Source of the DNA: Bedellia somnulentella
Lineage: Eukaryota > Arthropoda > Insecta > Lepidoptera > Bedelliidae
Direction of reading: 5' to 3'
DNA length: 64,000 nucleotides
Assembly (NCBI GenBank): GCA_963576735.1
Contig: OY755178.1
Span: 14,756,001-14,820,000 of the forward strand
The translations under genes and the position numbers were made by a program. Each line of letters opens with the position of its first letter. Position 1 is the stretch's first letter. Of this stretch, positions 54,639 through 64,000 are shown in pieces. The notes beneath the pieces were generated by a model. It was not told the origin of the DNA and did no database searches. It was given only the letters and a program-made list of their open reading frames with translations.

Positions 54639-56564
54639 GTGATATCTGGAGCTCAGAACGGATGTAGGGGCGGTAGTCGCGGTAGCAAGGAGCTACTCCT
54701 CATCGATGCGGTCGTAGGCCAACTGGTCAAACGCAACCGTCGGAACTTCTCCGCTGGCTGGATAGACTTCAGGAAGGCGTTCGATTCGGTACCTCATACA
54801 TGGCTCATGAGGGTCCTCGAGCTGTACAAAATTGATAGTGCAGTTCGACACTTCCTCGGGCAATGTATGGGGTGCTGGAGAACGATCCTGAGTTTAGACG
54901 GTCAGCTGATGACGGATGCGGATGACCAAATTGCTATAAGGCGAGGGATTTTCCAGGGCGATTGCCTGAGTCCAGTTTGGTTTTGCTTGGCCCTGAATCC
55001 TCTAAGTACACTCTTGGAGAATTCGAGGACAGGCTTTCAGTTTCGGAGAGGCGGACCACGCTTGCCTCATCTCCTTTACATGGATGACCTGAAGCTTTAC
55101 GCCCCCACGGCTGACAGATTGGCGGAACTACTGACGATCACTAATGATTTCAGTGGTTCCGTCAAGATGGAGCTCGGGGTCGATAAGTGTGCGGTCATTC
55201 ATGTTGGGAAGGGGCATGTCGTGCACTCTGATGGTGTCGATGTCGGCACCAATCATTTGAGGGCACTCTCCGAGGCTGAAACATACCGGTATCTGGGCAT
55301 GTCACAAACCATCGGTGTGAAGGTGGCAGACGTGAAACAGGGTGTTTGCGAGGAGTTTTATGAACGCCTGAAAAGTGTGCTTAATAGCTACTTGTCAGGC
55401 GTTAATAAAATCCGAGCCATTAACTCCTGGGTCATGCCTGTACTGATGTACACGTTTGGCGGGCTCAGATGGACTCAGTCCGAACTAGACGCTCTGGACA
55501 GACGAGTCCGCACGACGATGACCTCTCATCGAATGCATCATCCGAGATCGTCGGTTATAAGATTGTATATCCCGCGGACGTGTGGTGGTCGAGGCCTCTT
55601 GAGTGCCAAAACCATGCACAACCGCGAGGTATGCAACCTCAGAAACTATTTTTTGACGATGACGGATGATAGTATTCGGGGAGAGGTGGTCGCTAGTGAT
55701 AAAGGACTGACTCCCTTATCGTTGGCCTCACAGGATTGGCGAACCCCGGAGGTACTTAGCACCTCTGATCGGGAGTCCGTATGGAAAGAGAAGGAGCTGC
55801 ACGGGAGGTTTTACAAGGTACTTCACGAACCTTTCGTGGACCGTAAAGCCTCCCTGCATTGGCTGCGTTTCGGGGACCTCTTTGGGGAAACCGAAGGTTT
55901 TGTCTGTGCAATACAGGACCAGGTTATCAAGACGCGGAACTATCGGAAATACATCCTAAAGGACGGTACCACAGACATCTATCGAGCATGTGGCCGTCCC
56001 GGAGAGTCACTTAGGCATGTTATTTCCGGTTGTTCGGCTCTTGCTAACACTGAGTACTTGCACAGACACAACCAAGCAGCCAAAATCCTACATCAGGAAC
56101 TCGCTCTGAAATACGGACTCTTGCAACAGAGGCTGCCGTATTACAAGTATCTGCCGGAGCCAATCCTAGAAAACGACCGTGCCAAAATCTATTGGGACCG
56201 ATCCGTTATCACGGACAGGACTATTCTAGCGAATAAGCCTGATATCGTGGTATGGGATCGGTCGCAGTCGAGGGTATTTCTAGTGGATGTCACTATCCCT
56301 CATGACGAGGGTCTCATGAAAGCCGACACCGAGAAGCGTCGGAAATATCTCGATCTGGCTCACGAGATCACCGACATGTGGGGTGTGACTTCGACAGAAA
56401 TAATCGCAATTGTTTTGTCCGCGAACGGGTTAATTCCAACCAGCCTCGCGACCAACTTGAGGCGGTTGGATTTCTGTGGCGTGTCGGTTCCAGCACAAAT
56501 GCAGAAAGCGGTGCTGCTCGATACGGCTCGGATCGTCCGTCGGTTCTTGAACCTGACTCCCTGA
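54639..56564 (+). CDS. Dong-like RT with restriction-like endonuclease, partial
   Basis: An open frame of about 640 residues. RT motif A is WIDFRKAFDSVPHTW, motif B region GIFQGDCLSPVWF, motif C LLYMDDLKLY. The thumb, the zinc motif and the endonuclease (KPDIVVWD, FLVDVTIPHDE) follow, with a stop at 56562-56564. The first zinc cysteine is changed (IYRACGR where copies 1 and 2 have VCRACGR or ICRACGR), which may cripple it. The N-terminal DNA-binding region is missing. An ATG at 54594 in the 3' UTR of copy 2 is in frame through four Asn codons from the (AAT)n, giving a chimeric frame. Confidence 0.88.
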   Translation: MISGAQNGCRGGSRGSKELLLIDAVVGQLVKRNRRNFSAGWIDFRKAFDSVPHTWLMRVLELYKIDSAVRHFLGQCMGCWRTILSLDGQLMTDADDQIAIRRGIFQGDCLSPVWFCLALNPLSTLLENSRTGFQFRRGGPRLPHLLYMDDLKLYAPTADRLAELLTITNDFSGSVKMELGVDKCAVIHVGKGHVVHSDGVDVGTNHLRALSEAETYRYLGMSQTIGVKVADVKQGVCEEFYERLKSVLNSYLSGVNKIRAINSWVMPVLMYTFGGLRWTQSELDALDRRVRTTMTSHRMHHPRSSVIRLYIPRTCGGRGLLSAKTMHNREVCNLRNYFLTMTDDSIRGEVVASDKGLTPLSLASQDWRTPEVLSTSDRESVWKEKELHGRFYKVLHEPFVDRKASLHWLRFGDLFGETEGFVCAIQDQVIKTRNYRKYILKDGTTDIYRACGRPGESLRHVISGCSALANTEYLHRHNQAAKILHQELALKYGLLQQRLPYYKYLPEPILENDRAKIYWDRSVITDRTILANKPDIVVWDRSQSRVFLVDVTIPHDEGLMKADTEKRRKYLDLAHEITDMWGVTSTEIIAIVLSANGLIPTSLATNLRRLDFCGVSVPAQMQKAVLLDTARIVRRFLNLTP

Positions 56565-56680
56565 CCCCGACCGACTGTTCTTTTGTCGGGGAGTACCGCC
56601 TCTCCCATTTAAAATTTATATTTTCTTTTTCGGCCATGGGAGAGGCGAGGAACTAAAAGTAATGCCAACATAATAATAAA
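54639..56680 (+). mobile_element. Dong/R4-type LINE, copy 3, longest, 5'-truncated
   Basis: Begins GTGATATCTGGAGCTCAG after (AAT)4 and ends AGTAATGCCAACATAATAAT. Its terminal linker differs from those of copies 1 and 2, so the three are separate insertions and not a simple tandem duplication. Confidence 0.85.
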
Positions 56681-56686
56681 ATAAAA

Positions 56687-56784
56687 ACTATACAGAATGT
56701 ACTAAACTGATTTTGGCGCCCTCTGAAACTGCCGCCTGGGGCAGGTGCCCCGGTTTGCCCCCCCCTAGATCCGGGGCTGACGCC
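56687..56784. repeat. GC-rich repeat terminus
   Basis: GGCGCCCTCTGAAACTGCCG, GGGGCAGGTGCCCCGG and TTGCCCCCCCCTAGATCC make a pattern I recognise as recurrent in insect genomes. It has internal palindromes. Class unknown. Confidence 0.45.
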
Positions 56785-57122
56785 ACAGAAATCCAACCGC
56801 CTCAAGTTGGTCGCGAGGCTGGTTGGAATTAACCCGTTCGCGGACAAAACAATTGGGATTATTTCTGTCGAAGTCACACCCCACATGTCGGTGATCTCGT
56901 GAGCCAGATCGAGATATTTCCGACGCTTCTCGGTGTCGGCTTTCACGAGACCCTCGTCATAAGGGATAGTGACATCCACTAGAAATACCCTCGACTGCGA
57001 CCGATCCCATACCACGATATCAGGCTTATTCGCTAGAATAGTCCTGTCCGTGATAACGGATCGGTCCCAATAGATTTTGGCACGGTCGTCTTCTAGGATT
57101 GGCTCCGGTAGATACTTGTAAT
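56785..57122 (-). pseudogene. Dong/R4-type LINE fragment, inverted
   Basis: The minus strand carries KYLPEPILEDDRAKIYWDRS through KPDIVVWD and VFLVDVTIPYDEG to SLATNLRRLDFCGV, the endonuclease part only. It is cut at both ends and has no 3' UTR of its own. Confidence 0.85.
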
Positions 57123-57185
57123 ACTAATAATTTAATATTAATAATTTTCAATTTACTACTTAATAATTATATCCCTGAAAACCTC
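57123..57185. other. AT-rich linker
   Basis: Contains TAATA-rich sequence next to the Dong fragment. Confidence 0.4.
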
Positions 57186-57436
57186 TGAGGCCGAGTTGAT
57201 AGGTGACTTCTTTTGAACTTCTCTTTCCGGAGGTTGCGGGTTCGATCCCCGCTGAGAACTACATTTATGTGAAAAGCAAAAAGAAATATTTTTTCTTAGT
57301 CTTGGATGTTATTTATATGTGTGTATAATATAATACTAAATATATCGTTCAGTTAGTATCCAATAATACAAGTCATTCAGTTGTATTAGTTTGGGGCTAA
57401 CTTTATCTGTGAAATATATGTCTGTATAATATATTT
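57186..57436 (+). repeat. tRNA-derived SINE (third family)
   Basis: A worn A-box region GGCCGAGTTGATAGGTGAC, a clear B box GCGGGTTCGATCCCCGC, then the body GTGAAAAGCAAAAAGAAATA, TTAGTCTTGGATGTTAT and TTTGGGGCTAACTTTATCTG. I recognise this body as a common lepidopteran SINE. Confidence 0.7.
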
Positions 57437-57640
57437 TTACATACACGTCAATAAATCCCTAGAAGAGGTAGCCAGAGCTGAGGAATTAGAAATTACTCAG
57501 CCACATTTGGAAGTTGATAGGGGACAAGATGGTTTAAATAAAGTCTCGTTGGTGATGGAGCCCCATACCCTTAGTCGCCTCTTACGACACCCATGGGTAG
57601 AAAGGGGTAGTGTAGTGACATTCTAAGCCGGCACTAATAA
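57437..57640 (+). repeat. Family B repeat, internally deleted
   Basis: TCAATAAATCCCTAGAAGAG start and ATTCTAAGCCGGCACTA end; the middle part with the CCAACCGCATCG block is shortened. Confidence 0.7.
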
Positions 57641-57817
57641 TATATTTTTCTTTTATTAAATACTAGTGGACAGTCGCACCAGCTTCGCACGGTAGTAGGC
57701 GGCGTTTCCAGTTACTGCTCACCCCTTATAACACTTAGAGTAATCATAGCCAATGTTAATTCTGAAGGATGTAGGATTCTATTTATGAAAATCAAACTGA
57801 AAAAAACATGAACTCAA
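57641..57817. other. Helitron 3'-end remnant
   Basis: 57663-57700 (TACTAGTGGACAGTCGCACC, AGCTTCGCACGG) resembles the complement of the Helitron 3' end seen at 399-430. The remainder is unassigned. Confidence 0.4.
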
Positions 57818-58039
57818 CATACATACATACATACATATACTCACGGCTGTAAATCCCTAGAAGGGGTAGCCAGAGCTAAGGAATTAGATATTCCTCAGCC
57901 ACTTTTGGAAAGTTGAGTGGGGAGAAGTTGGTAAAATAAAGGTTGTTGGTGATGGGTCTCCAACCGCATCGCCCAATAATCCCTTAAAAGCCCCAATACC
58001 GTTAGCCGCCTCTTACGTACACCCACCGGAAGAAATGGA
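57818..58039 (+). repeat. Family B repeat, 3'-truncated
   Basis: (CATA)n start, runs to CACCCACCGGAAGAAATGG and is then joined directly to a SINE A fragment. Confidence 0.75.
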
Positions 58040-58178
58040 TCATTCTGAACATCTCGTGACATTAATGCCATCTGGTGTTCAGAGTACACACACTTGATAG
58101 GCAGGCCTATCGCTATTTTTATACGATTAAACCGTCACATAACTAAGTACAACTTAATCGTGTGCGTTTCCTCAATTA
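58040..58178 (-). repeat. SINE family A fragment
   Basis: ATTCTGAACATCTCGTGACA, GGCAGGCCTATCGCTATTT and GTGTGCGTTTCCTCA match the complement of the family A body; both ends are missing. Confidence 0.65.
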
Positions 58179-58242
58179 AAAAACAATACAATATTCTTAA
58201 ATTTATATTTACAAAACTTAAACACAAATGAAAATCAATTAA

Positions 58243-61200
58243 TTAAGAAGGACTATCAAAATGTACAGAAATTATATCAGGACCTCTTAATAATGCTGAT
58301 GATATTTCTGCTGCAGTTGGAGTTGTCATATCGGTCACAAGAATTTCGGAACCATCTGGTTTCCACCCTGTGAAGGTTCCTTTTACTTTTGAACATTCAT
58401 AAGTCATCATTTCACATGGTTGCCCTGAAATAAAAACAAAACATTAAGATAGTTATTTTTCTGTATATAATATTATAATATACACATACATACATACATA
58501 TACTCACGGCTATATTTCCCTAGAAGGCGTAACCAGAGCTAAGGAATTATAAATTCCTCAGCCACTTTTGGAAGTTGAGTGGAGAAAAGATGGTGAAAAT
58601 AAAGGTTTTTGGTGATGGGTCTCCAACCGCATCGCCCAAAAAACCAATAAAAAGCCCCAATACCCTTAGTCGCCTCTTACGACACCCGTGGGTAGAAAGG
58701 GGTAGCGACATTCTAAGCCGGCACTACACGGCAAATATAATATAATATTTATTATTATATTATTATTATAATATTCGGGATATAATCTGAAAACATTTGA
58801 GTCTTTGAATCGAAAGGGAATTCCCATTTGGTAAGTGCCTTATACTTTAGCATATACCCATAGCACTCATTCACAGGCAGCTCTACTTAGCCAAAAATTC
58901 TATACAATTATATTTTACCCAAACTCAATCATTCACGCCGTATATCTCCAAACAGGTTGACAGAGGTGCTAATACTTCTGACCATTATGTGACATTGTCA
59001 CCTGGTGTTCAGAGTACCCACATTTTACTTGGACAGCATACTCAAATGATAAGGTGCAGGCCTATGGCTGTTTCTGTATGTTGCATGACTAAGTACAACT
59101 AGGTCATTTGGATTTCATACTACAAGATAAATTAACCACACATATGGCTTTTAGACACTTTGGTGTATACACTTTCTGCATGATAAGCGCATGTTCTAAC
59201 CACTGAGCTATCTTGGTAGTATATTATATGTAATCAGTGAAATCTGTTCTTATATAATACTTAGGCATCTCATCAGGAGAGGTAAGCCTCCCACTTAAAA
59301 ATAATAATACTGTACTTCATATTATTATCATTTGCACAGTTTATTACTATTATTCTATAAGAATTCTTTTTATAGTAATAAAGTTCAATGACCAATTGGC
59401 TTGTTCCGTTTATCCACCCTAAAACAGCCACCCTAAGTCGGATACTCGGAAACGCGTGTCCTTCAATCCACCCTGAACAGGGTTAATAATCGTAATTCAT
59501 AATAATATGTTTCTCCCGATTTTTTACCCCAAGTGAAGTAATTTACAGAAACACATACAACATATTTTACACAAAAAACGATGTGATAGCTCAATGGGTA
59601 GAACACCGGTTATCGTGCAAACGATAGTGTTCGAATCCCGGGTCGGGCCTACACCAATTTGTCTTTTCTAAAGACATATGTGTGGTTTATTTATCACGGT
59701 TGTTAACGGTGAGGGAAAACATCGTGAGGAAACCCACATGGCTGAGTTGTACTTAGTCATGTGACAGTGTATTCGTACAAAACGGTGATAGGCCTGCCCC
59801 CTATCACGTGAGTACACTGACCATGCAAAACGTGGGTACTCTGAACACCAGGTGACAAAGTCACGTGATGTTCAGAAGTATTAGTACCTCTGCCAACCCC
59901 TTCGGAGATATTCGGCGTGAACGTTTATGTTATGTTACATACAACACAAACCCAGTTCAAAAAACTTCAGGAACATTAAAATACTTTAGATAAACATAGG
60001 TACCTATACTTTCCTACTTACAGTTTGAATAAAATCATCTTGGTGGGAAGTTTTAATATAATATTTATTGTTAAATGAGTAACGTAAAATAATCTGAAAA
60101 GCTAAATTGCACGTAAGCACCTGAAGGGTTGGTAGGTAGTATTTGGGTGAAAATAATTTAAAATGACCATTGTGACAAATGAAACCATATCAAGAAAGAA
60201 ACCCCTAACAAAAAAGTGACAAATAAAAACTTACAATTTTATCTCTGTAAATGACTGTACGCAGACAGGGTAGAAAATCGGAAGAAACATATTATATGAA
60301 TTACAGTTATCCACCCCATTCAGGGTAGATAGAAAGACGCGCGTTTCCGAATATCCGCCTTAGGGTGGCTCTTTTAGGATGGATAAACGGAATAAGCGGA
60401 CCAATCAACTTCTTATCTTACCGGATCATATTATTCATGCAGGCTTTTCTTATCAACAAATACATTTTGACTTATAGTTTGGTCTAGTGAAAGGTATGAC
60501 TAATGATAAATGGTTTGCATCATTAAAATAACCAGCTTAACAATAATTCCATCCAATAAAACCCTCTCATACAAATTTTTAGAACCTTTAGTTATCTAAG
60601 TAAATAGTAACAAAATAAAATGGCCAATCATCTTTTGCTGAAAAGGCAGTATTCCTCATTTGCGCTTGATACAAAAAGGGGCATTCAATACAATAACAAG
60701 GAATTGTATGCATCACCTAAGTATAATATAGATTTAAAGTGTACATACATATACTCACAGCTATAAATCTCAAGAAGGTGTAGCAAGAGCTTCATAACAT
60801 GAACCTAATCATTCTATACATTGATTCTATTATAAGAACACTTACATTATACAGATTACCTTCTATTATACACTAAGCAGAAACCATGTTTGTGTGTGAA
60901 GAATCAGACTGGCTATAATAAATGATGGTGTTCTTTATTAGAAATTGTTTGTTACTGTATTGCTTGCTTAAGTGTTGCATAGATGTGTGGTGTCGGCTTA
61001 GAAAAGGATTAACCCATTTCCTTCAGCAGGTGTTGTATGAGGTGACTGTTTTCTTTGGCAATCTGGCTGGCTGGCTTGCTGGAGGTTTATTACCAACTAC
61101 ACTTTCTTTTACCATATTTTCTCCGTACAACATCCAATATCTGCTAAGGAATTTTATAATCTAGAGAACCTTTATTTGGGGTTTACAGCCGTGATTAAAA

Positions 61201-61659
61201 ATTGTTGTTGTTTTAAAAATTGTACATAAAGGGCGAGATGAAGTTTTACCAGGCTTAAATTCGTAATTTCTTGGTATCAGTCAATATTTTTATTATTTTA
61301 GCTGTGTAGTGTCGGCTTAGGTGGCCGGTGCCGTTGGGTGTACGTAAAAGGCAACTAATGGTATTGGGGCTTTTAAGGGATTTTTGAGCGATGCAGTTGG
61401 AGGCACATCACCAACAACTTTTATTTCACTATCTTTTCCCCACTCAACTTCCAAAAGTGGCTGAGGAGTTTCTAATTCCTTGACTCTGGCTACCATTTCT
61501 AGGGATTTATAGCCGTAAGTATATGTATGTATGTATGTTTGAGCTGAGTAACATGAAACACTTACCAATTAATTCACTAATTGATTGAAGAAAACCTTTT
61601 CGCAGCTCCGCCCGAATAACTTGCTGATTAGTGTCGATTTCATCACTAGGAGAAGTCAT
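58243..61659 (-). CDS. Gemin7: Gemin7-like SMN-complex protein (two exons)
   Basis: Exon 1 is 61659-61566 and exon 2 is 58424-58243, joined through GT (GTAAGTG) and AG (TTATTTCAG) sites with the split codon G|GG; together they give 91 residues. The protein starts MTSPSDEIDTNQQVIRAELR, has an Sm/LSm-like fold signature in CEMMTYECSKVKGTFTGWKP, and ends TPTAAEISSALLRGPDIISV with a short acidic tail. A Thr-Pro, Ala-Glu, ALLR, DIIS-F ending is characteristic of Gemin7, which pairs with Gemin6 in the SMN complex that loads Sm proteins onto spliceosomal snRNAs in the cytoplasm. The length is short for the family because the N-terminal extension is small. The intron (about 3.1 kb) is mostly repeats. 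The match is from motif memory, without a search. An upstream non-coding exon cannot be excluded. Confidence 0.78.
58484..58735 (+). repeat. Family B repeat, intronic
   Basis: Near-complete copy, (CATA)n start to GCCGGCACTACACGGC. Confidence 0.85.
58930..59218 (-). repeat. SINE family A, intronic
   Basis: The plus strand starts TCACGCCGTATATCTCCAAA and ends with a complemented tRNA-like head CATGTTCTAACCACTGAGCT. Diverged but nearly full length. Confidence 0.7.
59390..60412. mobile_element. Intronic element with about 100-bp terminal inverted repeats
   Basis: 59394-59492 and 60290-60410 are diverged reverse complements (TTCCGTTTATCCACCCTAAA, GCCACCCTAAGTCGGATA, CGGAAACGCGTGTC and their complements). 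There is no transposase frame. A plus-strand SINE A sits inside. Exact ends are uncertain. Confidence 0.65.
59583..59934 (+). mobile_element. SINE family A nested in the intronic TIR element
   Basis: A-box region GTGATAGCTCAATGGGTAGA, B-box GTTCGAATCCCGGG, body GTGAGGGAAAACATCGTGAG, 3' end CCAACCCCTTCGGAGATATT, CGGCGTGAACG and a GTTATGTTA tail. ACATACAACA occurs on both sides (about 59553 and 59937) and may be the target duplication. Confidence 0.8.
60413..60984. other. Intronic spacer with family B fragment
   Basis: 60745-60795 is a short family B 5' piece (CATACATATACTCACAGCTA). Nothing else recognised. Confidence 0.5.
60985..61195 (-). repeat. Family B repeat, strongly diverged
   Basis: Keeps GTGTCGGCTTAGAAA, TACCATATTTTCTCC and TTTACAGCCGTGA in the right order. 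The 80-codon frame over it is a by-product. Confidence 0.5.
61300..61540 (-). repeat. Family B repeat next to exon 1 of the Gemin7-like gene
   Basis: GCTGTGTAGTGTCGGCTTAG to GCCGTAAGTATATGTATGTA; its CATA end lies about 25 bp from the splice donor at 61565. Confidence 0.8.
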
Positions 61660-63479
61660 TATAGTCGATAATTAAATAAAACGAAAGGATATAAATATAA
61701 TTGTATGAAATGTAACCAACCGAAAGTTTTTGTTTACATTTTATTTACTTATTTCTGTTAGTCTAATATCACACAGGCTAAGATATTGACACTACAGCCT
61801 AGTCATCAGTCAGTATAGGTGCCTACCTCAGACCCACTACCTATAGACAGATAACGCGCGTGGCACCCTATATGCCTCTCCTTCGCACAATCGGTGTTGA
61901 CACAAAAACAATTTTGCCTCGCTTGTGGTAATTTGGTAAGGCTTTTCTCATGCTTTCAATAACGACAAACATATAATGCTACCGAATATGGCAAATATCC
62001 TCAAATATTAAGTTTCCAAATAGATAAATTATGAGCAAACAACAAACTAAAATGCAACACATGCCTACTAACAATGACTAATCAATAAATAGACAACAAT
62101 CACCAGATTTTTGTGTTTTCTTCCCAACAAGTACCACCAAAATCTGTACCATGGCTACTCGGAGGGAATAAAAACGTAGTTTAATAATCATTCTAATAGA
62201 TCAATAATATATATTTTTTAAATAAAACAACTCGTTAAATCAAATATTCATTATAATTTAATAAACGTTACCTTGGTCAAATTCAACATAGTTTAAATCA
62301 ACAATCAAAGTTACTGATTTTTAAACAATATATTTTTAATTGGTTCCGAATACTTTCCTTGTTATCTTATTCACATGATGAATTCTTACTTCTATAGAAT
62401 TATTGAGATTTTGAATTGGGAAACACCGTAGTTTTTTATTGTTGAAGGAAGTTAGAAATAAATCAAAAACACAGGTAAAACGTATAAATAACAGCATATC
62501 TTCTATTGTAAATCTAATAAGGTTCATAAACTGTAAATATATTCCGATTTTTCTTTGATACGCCACTGCGAAGTGATTCATCTGGGGCTCTTTACTCGTT
62601 TAGATAACTGCAGCTCAAAACTTTTTATTTACCTATTTTTAAAGCACGATCTCATAAACAAGGTCTCTTCCCTAAACAAGCTTACTTCCTACGAGTCCAA
62701 AATATGATTTGCACAATATTATCTAAAATCGATGAAGGTAAACAAAGCGTTTATAATTTTTCTTACAAGATTGTGGCAAACTGTCACTCGTAAGGGACAA
62801 AAAACACAGTAATAGCTCTTTCTATCTTTAAGAGTTTTATAATTAGCTATCCTTTTCTTGCTCGTCGTGCCGTATTCTTTATCTCTCTATAGTCCAAGAT
62901 CCCAGAGCGATAAGACATAACTTATTTTCTAAAAGATGAAACTTTAAGTTCTCAGTAGTGTCTCATGTACTCTGTATACCTGCGTGTTTGTGAAGTTTGC
63001 ACAGTGACACCTGGGCAGGTACCAGGTGCGAAAGGTCACTAAAAATAAGAGTAACTTTACTTAAATTTAGATGGCTGATTTTTAGATATATTTTAAAGAA
63101 TATCATTCTCAAATAGTATCGCAAGTATCAGACACTTCTCTTGGGCCAAAACTTTTGTCAGACGCTTTAAAGCTCCACCAAAAATAAATGAACTTTACTT
63201 ATTTTCTAATGTCTGATTTTTTTATATGTTATCAAGATAACTATTACAAAATTATATTTAGTCAGTCAGACAAATTGGAACGACCAAAAATCCACTAAAC
63301 ACAAAAATTATTCGGCCGTGGGTACGGACACGAGAGCATTATGCATGCGTTTCAGAGCGAGTGAGACGTCCATAGTAACCCGGTTCTCCTTCTTTAACTC
63401 ACATTCTGTGTATGTGCGCGCAATGTATAATATAGATCTGATAATTTCAAGTCGGTAGATTTATGAATTCCCAAGTTAA
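61660..63479. other. Upstream region of the Gemin7-like gene; no further gene seen
   Basis: AT-rich. Promoter and transcription start of the minus-strand gene should lie within the first few hundred bases, but I see no clear TATA box or initiator. No divergent gene was recognised. Confidence 0.45.
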
Positions 63480-63741
63480 GCTAATGCAAAGTTTCGCATT
63501 TTCGACACTGACTGACTCACTGATCATCAAAATAGAACTAGTACTTCCCATAGACCTACAGAGCTGAAATTTGGTACAGAGGTAGATTTTAACGCCCACA
63601 TAAAGAAAAAACTATCAGAACAAGGTTTATGGAAGATCTGAAAGAAAACATAATAGTACTTATTCAGACTTAACGCCTGAACAAATATTACGCAAAAATA
63701 CCATCGCGAGAACAATTGCCGTCACCCGTACGTCAGGCGCT
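63480..63741. repeat. Interspersed repeat with GACTGACT tract
   Basis: TTTCGCATTTTCGACACTGA, CTGACTCACTGATCATC and CTGAAATTTGGTACAGAGGT form a pattern I recognise from lepidopteran genomes. The host-like phrase GAAATTTGGTACA echoes GAAACTTGGTACA in the Helitrons here, so a related Helitron is possible. Confidence 0.45.
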
Positions 63742-64000
63742 TAACATACATACATACATATACTCACGGCTATAAATCCCTTAATGGGGTAGCCAGAGCT
63801 TGGGAATGAGAAATTTCTCATCCACTTTCGGAAGTTGATTGGGGAAAAGATGGTAATAATAAATATTATTGGTGACGGGTCTCCAACCACATCGCCCAAA
63901 AATCACTTAAAAATGTCCCTATACCCTTAGTCGCCTTTTACGATCACCCACGGGTAGAAATTGGGTAGTAATATTCTAAGCCGACACTAAACGGCAAATA
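63742..64000 (+). repeat. Family B repeat at the window edge
   Basis: (CATA)n start, CTCACGGCTATAAATCCC, end GCCGACACTAAACGGC; essentially complete. Confidence 0.8.

Noticed and set aside
24634..61659. U6 snRNA and a Gemin7-like (snRNP assembly) gene in one window as a functional snRNP cluster
   Set aside because: The U6 copy is a retroinsertion in a transposon about 34 kb away, and U6 is not assembled by the SMN/Gemin route in the way Sm-class snRNAs are. Coincidence is enough.

Overview
The window looks like a transposon-packed stretch of a lepidopteran (moth or butterfly) nuclear genome. It is AT-rich. It carries Helitrons with a (GTCT)n tract of the kind common in Lepidoptera, several tRNA-derived SINEs, Dong/R4-type LINEs sitting in (TAA)n repeats (the behaviour described for silkmoth Dong), and a mariner and a hAT element. 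The species cannot be named from the sequence alone. Only one conventional host gene is recognised: a two-exon minus-strand gene at 58243-61659 encoding a 91-residue Gemin7-like protein of the SMN complex. A complete U6 snRNA sequence is present, but it lies inside a mariner element and looks like a retrocopy.

Layout. 1-2878: a small inverted-repeat MITE, a minus-strand Helitron and three copies of a CATA-flanked repeat (called family B here). 2879-8741: a complete Ty3/gypsy-type LTR retrotransposon with one intact fused gag-pol frame and a 4-bp target duplication. 8742-13189: a broken LINE, a long fold-back repeat, a Helitron helicase remnant, a minisatellite and a Penelope-like GIY-YIG fragment that ends in a snap-back palindrome. 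13190-17837 repeats 7809-12455 almost exactly and stops at a 200-N gap, so it is either a real tandem duplication or an assembly duplicate. 18038-24493: a tRNA-like sequence, SINEs, family B copies and a long inverted repeat. 24496-25888: a dead mariner that received a U6-chimeric retroinsertion. 26138-31753: three more Helitrons, two of them fused head to tail, and a fold-back element. 32534-35669: a dead hAT element with a SINE in its gene.

35864-44235: a candidate non-autonomous LTR element with identical 489-bp terminal repeats, a 4-bp target duplication and no long reading frame. 44396-48849: a complete Ty1/copia element with identical 128-bp LTRs and an intact 1312-residue polyprotein. 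50333-57122: a LINE nest in which Dong-like copies have inserted one after another into (TAA)n tails, next to a LOA/R1-type LINE fragment. 57186-64000: more SINEs and family B repeats, with the Gemin7-like gene whose ~3.1-kb intron is largely filled by repeats.

The gypsy and copia elements are the only ones whose protein-coding capacity looks intact. The Dong copies keep long frames but lack their 5' parts. The other elements are disabled by frameshifts, stops, deletions or nested insertions. The genes do not form an operon or pathway. The relations between them are insertion histories: SINE into hAT, copia into SINE, gypsy at a LINE tail, U6 chimera into mariner, Dong into LINE tails. I did not find a multi-gene system that could be called new. 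The observations most worth checking are the U6 chimera, the serial Dong array, the coding-empty LTR element and the duplication/palindrome beside the gap.
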